This document shows positions 51,866 through 59,740 of a DNA stretch of 64,000 nt, piece after piece (position 1 is the stretch's first letter; each line of letters begins with the position of its first letter). The stretch covers positions 29,742-93,741 of the forward strand of contig JAXMDT010000007.1 of assembly GCA_046348685.1 (NCBI GenBank), given 5' to 3'. Source of the DNA: JAXMDT01 sp046348685. GTDB taxonomy: Bacteria; Pseudomonadota; Alphaproteobacteria; Rickettsiales; UBA998. Below the pieces are notes generated by a model. That model did not search any database and had not been told where the DNA came from. It worked only from the letters and a program-made list of their open reading frames with translations. Position numbers and translations under genes: made by a program.

Positions 51866-53188
51866 TTAGGCAGCTGCTTGTCCGCCATTACCGCCACCGC
51901 CACTACGACGTGGGCGACGTTTGAAACGGAATGGCTTTTTGTTGCCACTGCCTGCATTGTGAGAGCCGCCTTCACGACGCGGCGCACCCTCACGGCGAGC
52001 TTGTCCCTCGCCGCCTTTTTTATCGCCACTAAAACGGCGACGATTGCGACTGCGGCGTGGGTTGCCTTTACCCGGTTCATGATGCAGGCGTTTTTCCTGC
52101 GGCGCACCGGGGTTCATCAGACGCTGAATCGCACGCCATTTATCATTATCATCCGGCGAGATCAGGCACAGCGCGCTGCCCTCCGCGCCTGCGCGCGCGG
52201 TACGGCCAATACGGTGAATGAAATCTTCCGGGCATTGCGGCAGGTCAAAATTGATGACGTGCTCGATGTGCGGAATATCCAGACCGCGCGCCGCGATATC
52301 GGTGGCGACCAGAATGCGGTGACGCTTTTCGCGGAACGCACGAATCACGCGATCGCGTTTGTTCTGCTGCAAATCACCGTGAATCGCATCGGCGCTGTGG
52401 TTCGCACGGCGAAGCTTATCGGCCAGGCGATCCGCACCACGCTTCGTTTTCACGAAAATGATGACAGAGCCTTCGCGCTCGGAAAGCTGCTTCAGCAATT
52501 CAGGATATTTCTGCTCATGCGAGACATGAATTTCTTCCTGCTTGATATTGACCGCCGCTTTGGTCGCTTCGCCAATGGCGACGCGCTCCGGCTGGTTCAA
52601 GTGACGCTCCGTGATCTTGATGATCTCACGTGGCATGGTTGCTGAGAACATCAAGGTCTGACGCTGTTTTGGCAGATACTGGAAGATTTTTTCCAGCTGG
52701 ATACCAAAGCCCATATCGAGCATACGGTCGGTTTCATCGAGAACGAGGAAGTTGGCATCGGCGAGCATCAGCGTGCCGCGTGCCAGGTGGTCATTGATAC
52801 GGCCTGGCGTGCCAACGATGATACGTGGGCGGGCGCGCAGTGCCTGCATCTGTTTTGGCATCGAATCCCCGCCAATCAGGAGCGCAGTGCCGATGCTTTT
52901 CTGACGGCCAAGCAATTGCTGGAGCACCGTCACAACCTGCTGCGCCAGTTCGCGCGTCGGGAGCAGCACGAGGGCGCTGCCGCGCGGCGAGCTCATCAAT
53001 TTGGCAACGAGCGGAATACCGAATGCAGCTGTTTTGCCGCTACCGGTTTGCGCGGTGCCGAGTACGTCTTTTCCTTCCAAAGCAAAAGGAATTGCCCGCG
53101 CCTGAATCGGCGTCGGCTTTTCGAATTTCATTGCATTAAGGGAAGCGCGCAGCGCATCCGGAAGCTGTAGTTCATTAAAGTTTTCCAT
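51866..53188 (-). CDS. DEAD-box family RNA helicase (RhlE-like) with DETD motif II
   Basis: ATP-dependent RNA helicase. The 440 residues have the Q-motif region (KPTPIQ at 24-29), motif I AQTGSGKT (46-53), motif Ia PTRELAQQ, motif II DETD (151-154, in place of DEAD), motif III SATMP, and the C-terminal motifs ATDIAARGLDIP and HRIGRTARAG. A basic Arg/Gly-rich tail (about 365-440) would bind RNA. Size and tail fit RhlE-type helicases of ribosome assembly or cold shock. A long leader and a terminator bracket it as a single-gene unit. Confidence 0.93.
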   Translation of the reverse strand: MENFNELQLPDALRASLNAMKFEKPTPIQARAIPFALEGKDVLGTAQTGSGKTAAFGIPLVAKLMSSPRGSALVLLPTRELAQQVVTVLQQLLGRQKSIGTALLIGGDSMPKQMQALRARPRIIVGTPGRINDHLARGTLMLADANFLVLDETDRMLDMGFGIQLEKIFQYLPKQRQTLMFSATMPREIIKITERHLNQPERVAIGEATKAAVNIKQEEIHVSHEQKYPELLKQLSEREGSVIIFVKTKRGADRLADKLRRANHSADAIHGDLQQNKRDRVIRAFREKRHRILVATDIAARGLDIPHIEHVINFDLPQCPEDFIHRIGRTARAGAEGSALCLISPDDNDKWRAIQRLMNPGAPQEKRLHHEPGKGNPRRSRNRRRFSGDKKGGEGQARREGAPRREGGSHNAGSGNKKPFRFKRRPRRSGGGGNGGQAAA

Positions 53189-53467
53189 GTAGGAACATCC
53201 TTGTGTGATACATGAACGCGCATGAGCGTCCGCACCTGCGGATGCCCCGCGTTCAAAGGGTTACAAGAGCTTTCGCAAACCAGACCAATCCGCACAGGCA
53301 GATGGGAAAGGAAACTCTTTGGCAAATATCTGGAGAAAAGATCGGTGAGGATTTTCTCGCCACGCACCCGAAGGCCGGGCGCCTGCTGCTTGTTTTCTTA
53401 TTCATGCAGCGTCACATGCTGAAGAGCTTAATACTAAACTCGCATGTAGGTATATACCAAAAGGCGC

Positions 53468-53476
53468 TTATCCACA
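53468..53476 (+). promoter_or_regulatory. perfect DnaA-box match upstream of dcd
   Basis: TTATCCACA matches the consensus exactly and forms most of the left arm and loop of a 5-base-pair hairpin. It lies about 75 bases before dcd, a nucleotide-supply gene, so a link to replication control is conceivable. Confidence 0.35.
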
Positions 53477-53496
53477 AGCGGGATTACGAGAAACCG

Positions 53497-53525
53497 TTGC
53501 ATTTAACATGCTTGGTGCCTAAGGT
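53497..53525 (+). promoter_or_regulatory. candidate dcd promoter
   Basis: TTGCAT (53497-53502) and TAAGGT (53520-53525) are 17 bases apart, about 25 bases before the dcd start. The leader then has a strong AGGGGA ribosome-binding site. Box quality is moderate and judged by eye. Confidence 0.35.
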
Positions 53526-53550
53526 GCGGCATTATTAACTAGGGGAAATT

Positions 53551-54120
53551 ATGGGTATTCTTCCCGATCACGCGATTCGCGATCTGGCGCTAAACCAAGG
53601 CATGATTGAGCCATTTGTTGAGAAATTACAACGGGAAAACGTTATTTCTTATGGCCTCTCCTCTTACGGCTACGATGCCCGTGTTTCCGATGAATTCAAG
53701 ATTTTCACCAATATCGACTCAGCGACGGTTGATCCCAAGGCCTTTGACCAAAAGGGCTTTGTCGACCGCAAGACAGAGATTTGCACTATCCCGCCGAATA
53801 GCTTTGTATTGGCGCGTACCGTGGAATATTTCCGCATCCCGCGCGATGTGCTGGTAATCTGCGTTGGCAAATCGACCTATGCCCGCTGCGGCATCATCGT
53901 CAATGTGACGCCGCTGGAGCCGGAATGGGAAGGCCATGTCACATTGGAATTTTCCAACACCACTCCCCTGCCAGCCCGCATCTATGCGAATGAGGGCGCG
54001 TGCCAATTTCTGTTCCTGAAAGCGGATTCGCTGTGTGAAACGTCGTACGGCGACCGCAAAGGGAAATATATGGGTCAGCAGGGTGTGACGCTGCCGCGCG
54101 TTGAAAAGAAAAGCGCCTAA
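53551..54120 (+). CDS. dcd: dCTP deaminase
   Basis: Converts dCTP to dUTP for dTMP synthesis. The 189 residues have the family blocks SSYGYDARVSDEF (about 37-49), VGKSTYARCGIIVN (about 109-122) and TPLEPEWEGHVTLEFSN (about 123-139), which includes the catalytic glutamate and is trimer-forming in relatives. An AGGGGA site lies 4 bases before the ATG. murA follows 5 bases after the stop. Confidence 0.97.
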   Translation: MGILPDHAIRDLALNQGMIEPFVEKLQRENVISYGLSSYGYDARVSDEFKIFTNIDSATVDPKAFDQKGFVDRKTEICTIPPNSFVLARTVEYFRIPRDVLVICVGKSTYARCGIIVNVTPLEPEWEGHVTLEFSNTTPLPARIYANEGACQFLFLKADSLCETSYGDRKGKYMGQQGVTLPRVEKKSA

Positions 54121-54125
54121 GCCTC

Positions 54126-55418
54126 ATGGACAAGATTCGCATACGTGGCGGCAAGACCCTGAAAGGGCGCATTCGCATCAGCGGGGCGAAGAATGCCGCG
54201 CTGCCTTTAATGTGCGCCTCGCTCCTGACCAAAGATGCGTTGACGCTGACTAATCTTCCCTACCTTGCCGATATCGTAACGATGGCGCGTTTGCTTATCC
54301 AGCACGGAGTGACGCTCTCGATGACCGACGGCAGCAAGGATTTCGCGCTTGATGGCAAACCGCGCGGACGCATCGTCTCGCTGCAGGCGGACAACATTCA
54401 TAACCTCACCGCACCATATGAGATGGTGCGTACGATGCGCGCTTCGGTATTGGTGCTTGGCCCACTGCTTGCCCGCTTTGGCGAAGCGAAAGTGTCGCTC
54501 CCTGGCGGCTGCGCGATCGGCACGCGGCCGATCGATTTGCATTTGAAAGCGCTGGAACAAATGGGCGCGAAAATCGAACTGACGGAAGGTTACGTCAAAG
54601 CCAGTGTCGAAGGGCGCTTAAAAGGCGAAGAAATCCAGTTTGAAAAAGTGTCGGTCGGCGCAACGGAAAATCTGCTGATGGCCGCATCGCTCGCCGAAGG
54701 CAAAACCGTTTTGCGTAACGCGGCGCGCGAGCCGGAAGTGGTCGATCTTGCCAATTGCCTGATCGCCATGGGCGCGAAAATCGAAGGCGCAGGCACCGAC
54801 GTGGTGACGATTACCGGCGTGGAAGCGCTGCACGGCGCGACGCATAAGGTCGTTGCCGACCGCATCGAAACCGGCACCTATATCGCCTGCGCCGCGATCA
54901 CCAACGGCGAGGTCGATCTGGTCGGTGCGGATGCATCTTTGCTGCCCGGCGTGATCGAGAAATTCTCTGAGGCAGGCGTGCTGATTGAACCCTATGAAAA
55001 CGGTATCCGTATTCATGGTGCAAAAGAGCTTTACGGCGTCGATGCGATGACGCAGCCCTATCCCGGTTTCCCCACCGACATGCAGGCGCAGTTCATGGCG
55101 CTGATGACGGTGGCGCGCGGCGCTTCCATGGTGACGGAAACCATTTTTGAAAACCGCTTCATGCACGTGCCGGAATTGGTGCGCATGGGCGGCAATGTGA
55201 ATGTGCACGGCGCTTCCGCTTTGATCCGCGGCAACCCAAGACTCAAAGGCGCCGAAGTCATGGCAACCGACCTTCGTGCTTCCGTATCACTGGTCATCGC
55301 CGCCCTTGCCGCTGAGGGTGACACGGTCATTCACCGGGTTTATCATCTCGATCGTGGCTATGAGGCGGTTGAAGAAAAACTTGCTGCCTGCGGCGCGGAT
55401 ATTGAACGGATTCATTGA
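54126..55418 (+). CDS. murA: UDP-N-acetylglucosamine 1-carboxyvinyltransferase
   Basis: First committed step of peptidoglycan synthesis, and target of fosfomycin. The 430 residues have Lys22-Asn23 in SGAKNAALP and the catalytic cysteine Cys129 in LPGGCAIGTRPIDLH, so the enzyme is of the fosfomycin-sensitive Cys type. The late PGFPTDMQAQFMAL and DLRASVSLVIAALAAEG motifs are intact. Five bases separate it from dcd. Downstream is the second palindromic repeat, then hisG. Confidence 0.98.
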   Translation: MDKIRIRGGKTLKGRIRISGAKNAALPLMCASLLTKDALTLTNLPYLADIVTMARLLIQHGVTLSMTDGSKDFALDGKPRGRIVSLQADNIHNLTAPYEMVRTMRASVLVLGPLLARFGEAKVSLPGGCAIGTRPIDLHLKALEQMGAKIELTEGYVKASVEGRLKGEEIQFEKVSVGATENLLMAASLAEGKTVLRNAAREPEVVDLANCLIAMGAKIEGAGTDVVTITGVEALHGATHKVVADRIETGTYIACAAITNGEVDLVGADASLLPGVIEKFSEAGVLIEPYENGIRIHGAKELYGVDAMTQPYPGFPTDMQAQFMALMTVARGASMVTETIFENRFMHVPELVRMGGNVNVHGASALIRGNPRLKGAEVMATDLRASVSLVIAALAAEGDTVIHRVYHLDRGYEAVEEKLAACGADIERIH

Positions 55419-55422
55419 TATT

Positions 55423-55524
55423 GTCATTCCGGAAGCCAATTTTCCCGAAGGCTTTGCCTTTGCTGGAAAATTGAGCTATCCGGAATCCAGAAAAAACTAG
55501 ATTCCAGCTTTCGCTGGAATGACG
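55423..55524. repeat. palindromic intergenic repeat, copy 2 (GTCATTCC type)
   Basis: Starts GTCATTCCGGA and ends CTGGAATGACG (55524), as copy 1 at 20789-20878 does. The right arm from CTAGATTCCAGC onwards matches the right arm of copy 1 at most positions. The left side carries an extra nested palindrome (AATTTTCC...GGAAAATT) and a TCCGGAATCCAG repeat, so the RNA could fold into a branched structure. It fills the murA-hisG gap and ends 10 bases before the hisG ATG, leaving only a weak ribosome-binding site. Confidence 0.8.
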
Positions 55525-55534
55525 TTTAAAGATT

Positions 55535-56188
55535 ATGCAAAAAAACTCTCTTATCATTGCTGTTCCCAAAGGACGCATCTATCTGGAATTAAAGCCGATT
55601 CTGGATAAGCTCGGCGTGGAGCCGGAGGCTGCGTTTTTCGACGAGCATTCACGCCAGCTGCAATTTAAGACAAACCAAAAGGATATTGAGTTTATCCGCG
55701 TTCGCAGTTTTGATGTGCCCACCTTCGTGGCGTTTGGCGCGGCGGACATCGGTGTTGCTGGTAGCGATGTGTTGCAGGAGTTCCATTATCCCGATCTCTA
55801 TGCGCCGGTGGATTTGAATATCGGGCATTGCCGACTATCGGTGGCTGAGCCTGCCTCACTTGCCGAGAATGACGATCCGTCGCGTTGGAGCCATATCCGC
55901 GTCGCGACTAAATATCCGCACCTGACGAAAGAACATTTCGCCAAGCGCGGCGTGCAGGCGGAATGCATCAAATTGCATGGCGCGATGGAATTAGCGCCAA
56001 GCCTTGGCCTATCCGAACGTATTGTCGATCTTGTATCATCGGGAGCGACGCTGAAAGCGAACGGCCTCGTCGAGGTGGAAAAAATCATGGATATTTCCTC
56101 GCGCCTGATCGTCAATCGCACGGCGTACAAAACGCGCGGCGAGCGCATGCATTATCTGATCGAGGAATTCCGGAAGGCCGTTGCATGA
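55535..56188 (+). CDS. hisG: ATP phosphoribosyltransferase, short form HisG
   Basis: First step of histidine synthesis, joining ATP and PRPP. The 217 residues cover only the two catalytic domains (AVPKGRIY near 9-16, AADIGVAGSDVL near 70-81, and the PRPP loop LVSSGATLKANGL near 167-179). The C-terminal regulatory domain of the long form is absent. Short HisG needs the HisZ regulatory subunit, which is not seen here. The stop overlaps the hisD start by 4 bases (ATGA). Confidence 0.96.
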   Translation: MQKNSLIIAVPKGRIYLELKPILDKLGVEPEAAFFDEHSRQLQFKTNQKDIEFIRVRSFDVPTFVAFGAADIGVAGSDVLQEFHYPDLYAPVDLNIGHCRLSVAEPASLAENDDPSRWSHIRVATKYPHLTKEHFAKRGVQAECIKLHGAMELAPSLGLSERIVDLVSSGATLKANGLVEVEKIMDISSRLIVNRTAYKTRGERMHYLIEEFRKAVA

Positions 56189-57468
56189 AGCGTCTCCTCG
56201 CCTCTTCTCCTACTTTTGCCCGCGAGCTGGATGAACTGCTGCAGTCCCGTCATATGGCCGACGGCGATGTCTCCTCCGGCGTCGCTGCGATTATTCGCGA
56301 AGTACGTACACGCGGCGATGCCGCGCTGGTGGAATATAATGAAAAATTCGATCGTCTGAAGCTGCCTGCTTCTTCCTTGCGTTTTTCGGCAGAAGAAATT
56401 GAAAAAATTTCCGCTTCCTGCACACAAAACGTTCGCGATGCCTTATCGATGGCGGCAAAACGCATCCGCTCCTTTCATGAAAAGCAAAAGCCGTCGGATA
56501 TCGATTATGTCGATGCGATCGGCGTGCGTTTGGGCATGCGCTGGAACGCGATCAAAGCGGTCGGCATGTATGTGCCCGGCGGCACGGCGAGCTATCCAAG
56601 TTCCGTATTGATGAATGCGATCCCTGCCAAGGTTGCGGGCGTGAAGCGTCTTGTCATGGTAGTCCCCACACCTGATGGCGCCATCAATCCGGCCATTTTA
56701 CTTGCCGCAAAGCTCGCTGGTGTCGATGAAATTTACCGCATCGGCGGAGCACAGGCGGTGGCGGCGCTTGCCTACGGAACCGAGTCCATCACTCCGGTCA
56801 GCATGATCGTCGGCCCAGGCAATGCCTACGTCGCGGAAGCCAAGCGCCAAGTTTTTGGCACGGTTGGCATCGATATGGTGGCAGGTCCTTCAGAGATATT
56901 AGTGGTTTCCGATAACCAGACACCACCGGAATGGGTGGCAGCCGATCTTCTCTCGCAGGCCGAGCACGATAAAGACGCACAATCTATCTTGATTACAGAC
57001 GACGCTGCATATGCCGATCGGGTCGAGCATGCGATTGAAACACATTTAAAAACATTGCCGCGCCAGGAAATGGCTTCGCTTTCGATTCATACCTATGGCG
57101 GCATCATTATTGTCGATGACCTTTCCGAATCAGCACCGATCATCAATAAGATCGCCGCGGAACATTTGGAGCTCGCGGTCAGCGATCCATCAATTTTATT
57201 GCCAAAAATTCACAATGCAGGCGCGATTTTCATCGGACGGCATACTCCGGAAGCAATCGGGGATTATATTGCCGGTCCTTCGCACGTGCTCCCTACCATG
57301 CAAACGGCAGCCTTTTCGTCAGGGCTTTCCGTCTACAGCTTCATGAAGAAATCCTCGCTGATCGGTTGCTCGGAAGAAGGCTTCAGAGCGCTCGCCGCCG
57401 CCACAGCAACGCTCGCCGATTGTGAAGGCCTGGGCGCGCATGCGCTTTCTGTTCGCGTGCGCCAATAA
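56185..57468 (+). CDS. hisD: Histidinol dehydrogenase
   Basis: Zinc- and NAD-dependent enzyme for the last two oxidations of histidine synthesis. The ATG at 56185 gives 427 residues; longer frames lie inside hisG. Motifs seen are VGMYVPGGTASYPSSVLM (about 128-145), MVAGPSEILVVSD (about 231-243), LSQAEHDKDAQ with zinc and catalytic ligands, and EHLELAVSDP. Gene order hisG-hisD-UPF0262-infA is the alphaproteobacterial norm. Confidence 0.97.
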   Translation: MKRLLASSPTFARELDELLQSRHMADGDVSSGVAAIIREVRTRGDAALVEYNEKFDRLKLPASSLRFSAEEIEKISASCTQNVRDALSMAAKRIRSFHEKQKPSDIDYVDAIGVRLGMRWNAIKAVGMYVPGGTASYPSSVLMNAIPAKVAGVKRLVMVVPTPDGAINPAILLAAKLAGVDEIYRIGGAQAVAALAYGTESITPVSMIVGPGNAYVAEAKRQVFGTVGIDMVAGPSEILVVSDNQTPPEWVAADLLSQAEHDKDAQSILITDDAAYADRVEHAIETHLKTLPRQEMASLSIHTYGGIIIVDDLSESAPIINKIAAEHLELAVSDPSILLPKIHNAGAIFIGRHTPEAIGDYIAGPSHVLPTMQTAAFSSGLSVYSFMKKSSLIGCSEEGFRALAAATATLADCEGLGAHALSVRVRQ

Positions 57469-57512
57469 TCCTCTTCTTATCATTTGATGGCAAATAGCGT
57501 ATAGGTTGGTTT

Positions 57513-57977
57513 ATGACTGAGACCATCGCTACCATCACGCTGGACGACAAAAGTATTTTACGCCGCGCCCCTGAGATCGAGCACGAAAAATCGGTGGCGA
57601 TCACCGACTTGCTGCGTGAAAATAAATTCGAGCCGAGCGGGGTGAATGCGGGCCCTTACGATGTCTTTCTCAGTATTCAGGAAAACCGGCTGCATTCCAG
57701 AATTACGTCGGAAAAACTCAAAGGCTCGCTGGAGGTCCAGATTGCGATTTCGCCGCTGAAGAAGATCATCAAGGACTATTTTATTGTTTGTGAAAGCTAT
57801 TTTGAAGCCGTTAAATCGGCCAACCCCTACAAGGTACAGGCCATCGATATGGGCCGTCGAGGGCTGCATGATGAAGGCGCCGAACTGCTCAAACAGCTGC
57901 TTTCTGGCAAGATTGAGGTGGATTTTCCCACCTCCAGGCGGCTTTTCACGCTGATTTGCGTTTTACATATCAAATAG
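57513..57977 (+). CDS. UPF0262 family protein
   Basis: A 154-residue soluble protein of the alphaproteobacterial UPF0262 family. Recognised from IEHEKSVAITDLLRENKFEP (about 23-42), GPYDVFLSIQENRLHSRI and the C-terminal SRRLFTLICVLHI. It lies between hisD and infA, the normal position for this family. Function is unknown. infA starts 23 bases after its stop. Confidence 0.92.
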   Translation: MTETIATITLDDKSILRRAPEIEHEKSVAITDLLRENKFEPSGVNAGPYDVFLSIQENRLHSRITSEKLKGSLEVQIAISPLKKIIKDYFIVCESYFEAVKSANPYKVQAIDMGRRGLHDEGAELLKQLLSGKIEVDFPTSRRLFTLICVLHIK

Positions 57978-58000
57978 GCCGTGCTACATGGGGCGCACTT

Positions 58001-58219
58001 ATGGCTAAAGAAGAACTGCTTGAATTTGACGGCGAAGTGATCGAGGTGTTGCCCAACACCATGTTCAAGGTGAAACTCGCCAACGAACATATCGTACTGG
58101 CGCACACCTCCGGCAAAATGCGCAAGAACCGTATCCGCGTGCTGGCGGGCGATAAGGTCAAAGTCGAAATGACGCCCTACGACCTCACCAAGGGCCGCAT
58201 TACCTTCCGCGCAAAATAA
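58001..58219 (+). CDS. infA: Translation initiation factor IF-1
   Basis: Essential OB-fold protein occupying the ribosomal A site in initiation. The ATG at 58001 gives 72 residues, the standard size: MAKEELLEFDGEVIEVLPN, then GKMRKNRIRVLAGDKVKVE and DLTKGRITFRAK. The longer frame to 57956 overlaps UPF0262 and is rejected. maf follows after 3 bases. Confidence 0.98.
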   Translation: MAKEELLEFDGEVIEVLPNTMFKVKLANEHIVLAHTSGKMRKNRIRVLAGDKVKVEMTPYDLTKGRITFRAK

Positions 58220-58222
58220 GAG

Positions 58223-58789
58223 ATGAACGCGACGCGTTTCATCCTCGCCTCAGCCTCCCCTCGACGTAAAGACCTTCTCATCACTGCTGGTTTTGCGCCA
58301 GAGAAAATCGTTGCCGCCGATATCGATGAATCATCGCTAAAAGGTGAATTACCCAAAGATTATGTGCTGCGTATCGCGTCGGAAAAAGCAGCTTTTGTTG
58401 CGAAAGCCAATCCTGGCATTGCCGTGCTCGCTGCTGATACGACAGTTGCCTGCGGCAGGCGCATTCTGGGCAAGCCCACGGATGAAAAAGAAGCCCGGCG
58501 TTTTCTGGAGTTGCTGTCTGGGCGGCGACACCGTGTCTATACTGGCATGGCGCTCGTCGACGCGAAGGGTAAACTCCGCGCTTCTGTTGTTATGTCTGTT
58601 GTTCAGTTCAAACGTTTACATGTAAGCGAGATTAATTGGTATATCGAAAGCCGTGAATGGGAAGGCAAGGCCGGCGGGTATGCCATTCAAGGATTAGCTT
58701 CACGGTTTGTAACGCGTGTAAATGGATCTTATACGAATATTGTCGGTCTGCCGGTAGCGGAAGTCAGCAACTGGCTGAAACAAATTTAG
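58223..58789 (+). CDS. maf: Maf family nucleoside triphosphate pyrophosphatase
   Basis: Hydrolyses non-canonical or dTTP/UTP-type nucleotides to monophosphates. The 188 residues start with FILASASPRRKDLL (SASPRR 10-15), and have VLAADTTVACGRRILGKP with the catalytic Asp and GKAGGYAIQGLAS. The infA-maf order is common in alphaproteobacteria. Its last 4 bases overlap the convergent LysR gene. Confidence 0.94.
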   Translation: MNATRFILASASPRRKDLLITAGFAPEKIVAADIDESSLKGELPKDYVLRIASEKAAFVAKANPGIAVLAADTTVACGRRILGKPTDEKEARRFLELLSGRRHRVYTGMALVDAKGKLRASVVMSVVQFKRLHVSEINWYIESREWEGKAGGYAIQGLASRFVTRVNGSYTNIVGLPVAEVSNWLKQI

Positions 58790-59679
58790 AATACATATTC
58801 AGCGATTTTGCGCTCGACAAAGCTGCGGAAGGCTTTGATGCGGCGGGAGTTTTTCATGTCCATTGGATAGACGAGATACGCATCGTTGGTCGGACCGTCG
58901 AGGCCATCGAGCACCCGGCTGATATGGCGAGCGCGCAGGACCATGTAATCCGGCATGGCGGCAATGCCCATGCCGCTTTTAACCGCGCGCAGGATACCGA
59001 ACATATTGTTGACGCTGAAATAAGGCGTCACATTGACACCCTGCTCTTTTGCCGCGCGGATATGCCAGTTTACCCCCTCATAAAGCTGTCCTGACATTTC
59101 GGTATAGCAGATGATGCGGTGATTCTTTAAATCCCCCAATGACTGCGGCACCCCATGCACCCGCAGGTAGTCATTGGACGCATACATCGAGCTGTTGATG
59201 GTGATAAGCTGCCGTTGAATAAGGTCAGGTTGCTTGGGTGGATGCATGCGAATGGCAACGTCCGCTTCACGCGCCGAAAGATCATGCTCGCGGTCATCCA
59301 CCATCAAGGCGATATGCACATCGGGATATAGCTCGTTGAATTCCTTGATCAGTGGGATCAGCCAGAACGTGCCGAGTGCGACCGGCACGGAGACGCGAAG
59401 CGTTCCTTTCGGACGCTCATCGAGGTCAGTCAGCGCATGCTCGGTATCAGTAAGCTTTTGAACGAACTCGGAAACAGTGCGGAGCAGTAATTCGCCCTGC
59501 TCGGTGAGCAATAAGCCACGTGCACGGCGATGAAAGATCGGGTGTTTCAACTGGTCTTCAAGGGCAGTGATCTGGCGGCTAATGGCGGATTGGCTCAGCC
59601 CCAGCATATCACCGGCTTTCGTGATATTTTTCGTCTGGGCGACGGCGTAGAAAATTCTCAGCTTATCCCAATCGAGCAA
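58786..59679 (-). CDS. LysR-family transcriptional regulator
   Basis: A 297-residue LysR regulator. The DNA-binding helix-turn-helix is at about 17-45 (ITKAGDMLGLSQSAISRQI), followed by the linker helix and a substrate-binding domain (about 92-295). The start is an unusual TTG at 59679 with a strong GGGAGG site 5 bases upstream; no ATG is in a better place. It lies 61 bases from trxB on the same strand, downstream of it, a neighbour pair seen in other alphaproteobacteria, so it may respond to redox state. Its ligand is unknown. Confidence 0.93.
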   Translation of the reverse strand: MLDWDKLRIFYAVAQTKNITKAGDMLGLSQSAISRQITALEDQLKHPIFHRRARGLLLTEQGELLLRTVSEFVQKLTDTEHALTDLDERPKGTLRVSVPVALGTFWLIPLIKEFNELYPDVHIALMVDDREHDLSAREADVAIRMHPPKQPDLIQRQLITINSSMYASNDYLRVHGVPQSLGDLKNHRIICYTEMSGQLYEGVNWHIRAAKEQGVNVTPYFSVNNMFGILRAVKSGMGIAAMPDYMVLRARHISRVLDGLDGPTNDAYLVYPMDMKNSRRIKAFRSFVERKIAEYVF

Positions 59680-59740
59680 ACGCTCCTCCCGGCTGGTTTC
59701 GGGATTAATAGCTTAGTTAACGTGTAAGGGTAAGTCTTTT

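Larger units (their letters stand above)
53189..53550. other. 362-base intergenic region between helicase and dcd
   Basis: Holds the divergent leaders of the helicase and dcd. Seen here: a perfect palindrome GGTATATACC (53449-53458), a perfect DnaA box TTATCCACA (53468-53476) set in a small CGCTT/AAGCG hairpin (53465-53480), and a candidate dcd promoter. The ORFs in this stretch have no family features and are taken as chance. A long leader before an RNA helicase could be a cold-responsive 5' UTR. Confidence 0.5.

Noticed and set aside
53212..53538. A 108-residue plus-strand ORF in the helicase-dcd gap
   Set aside because: No family motif, signal or good ribosome-binding site, and it runs across the DnaA box and dcd promoter candidates; taken as chance.
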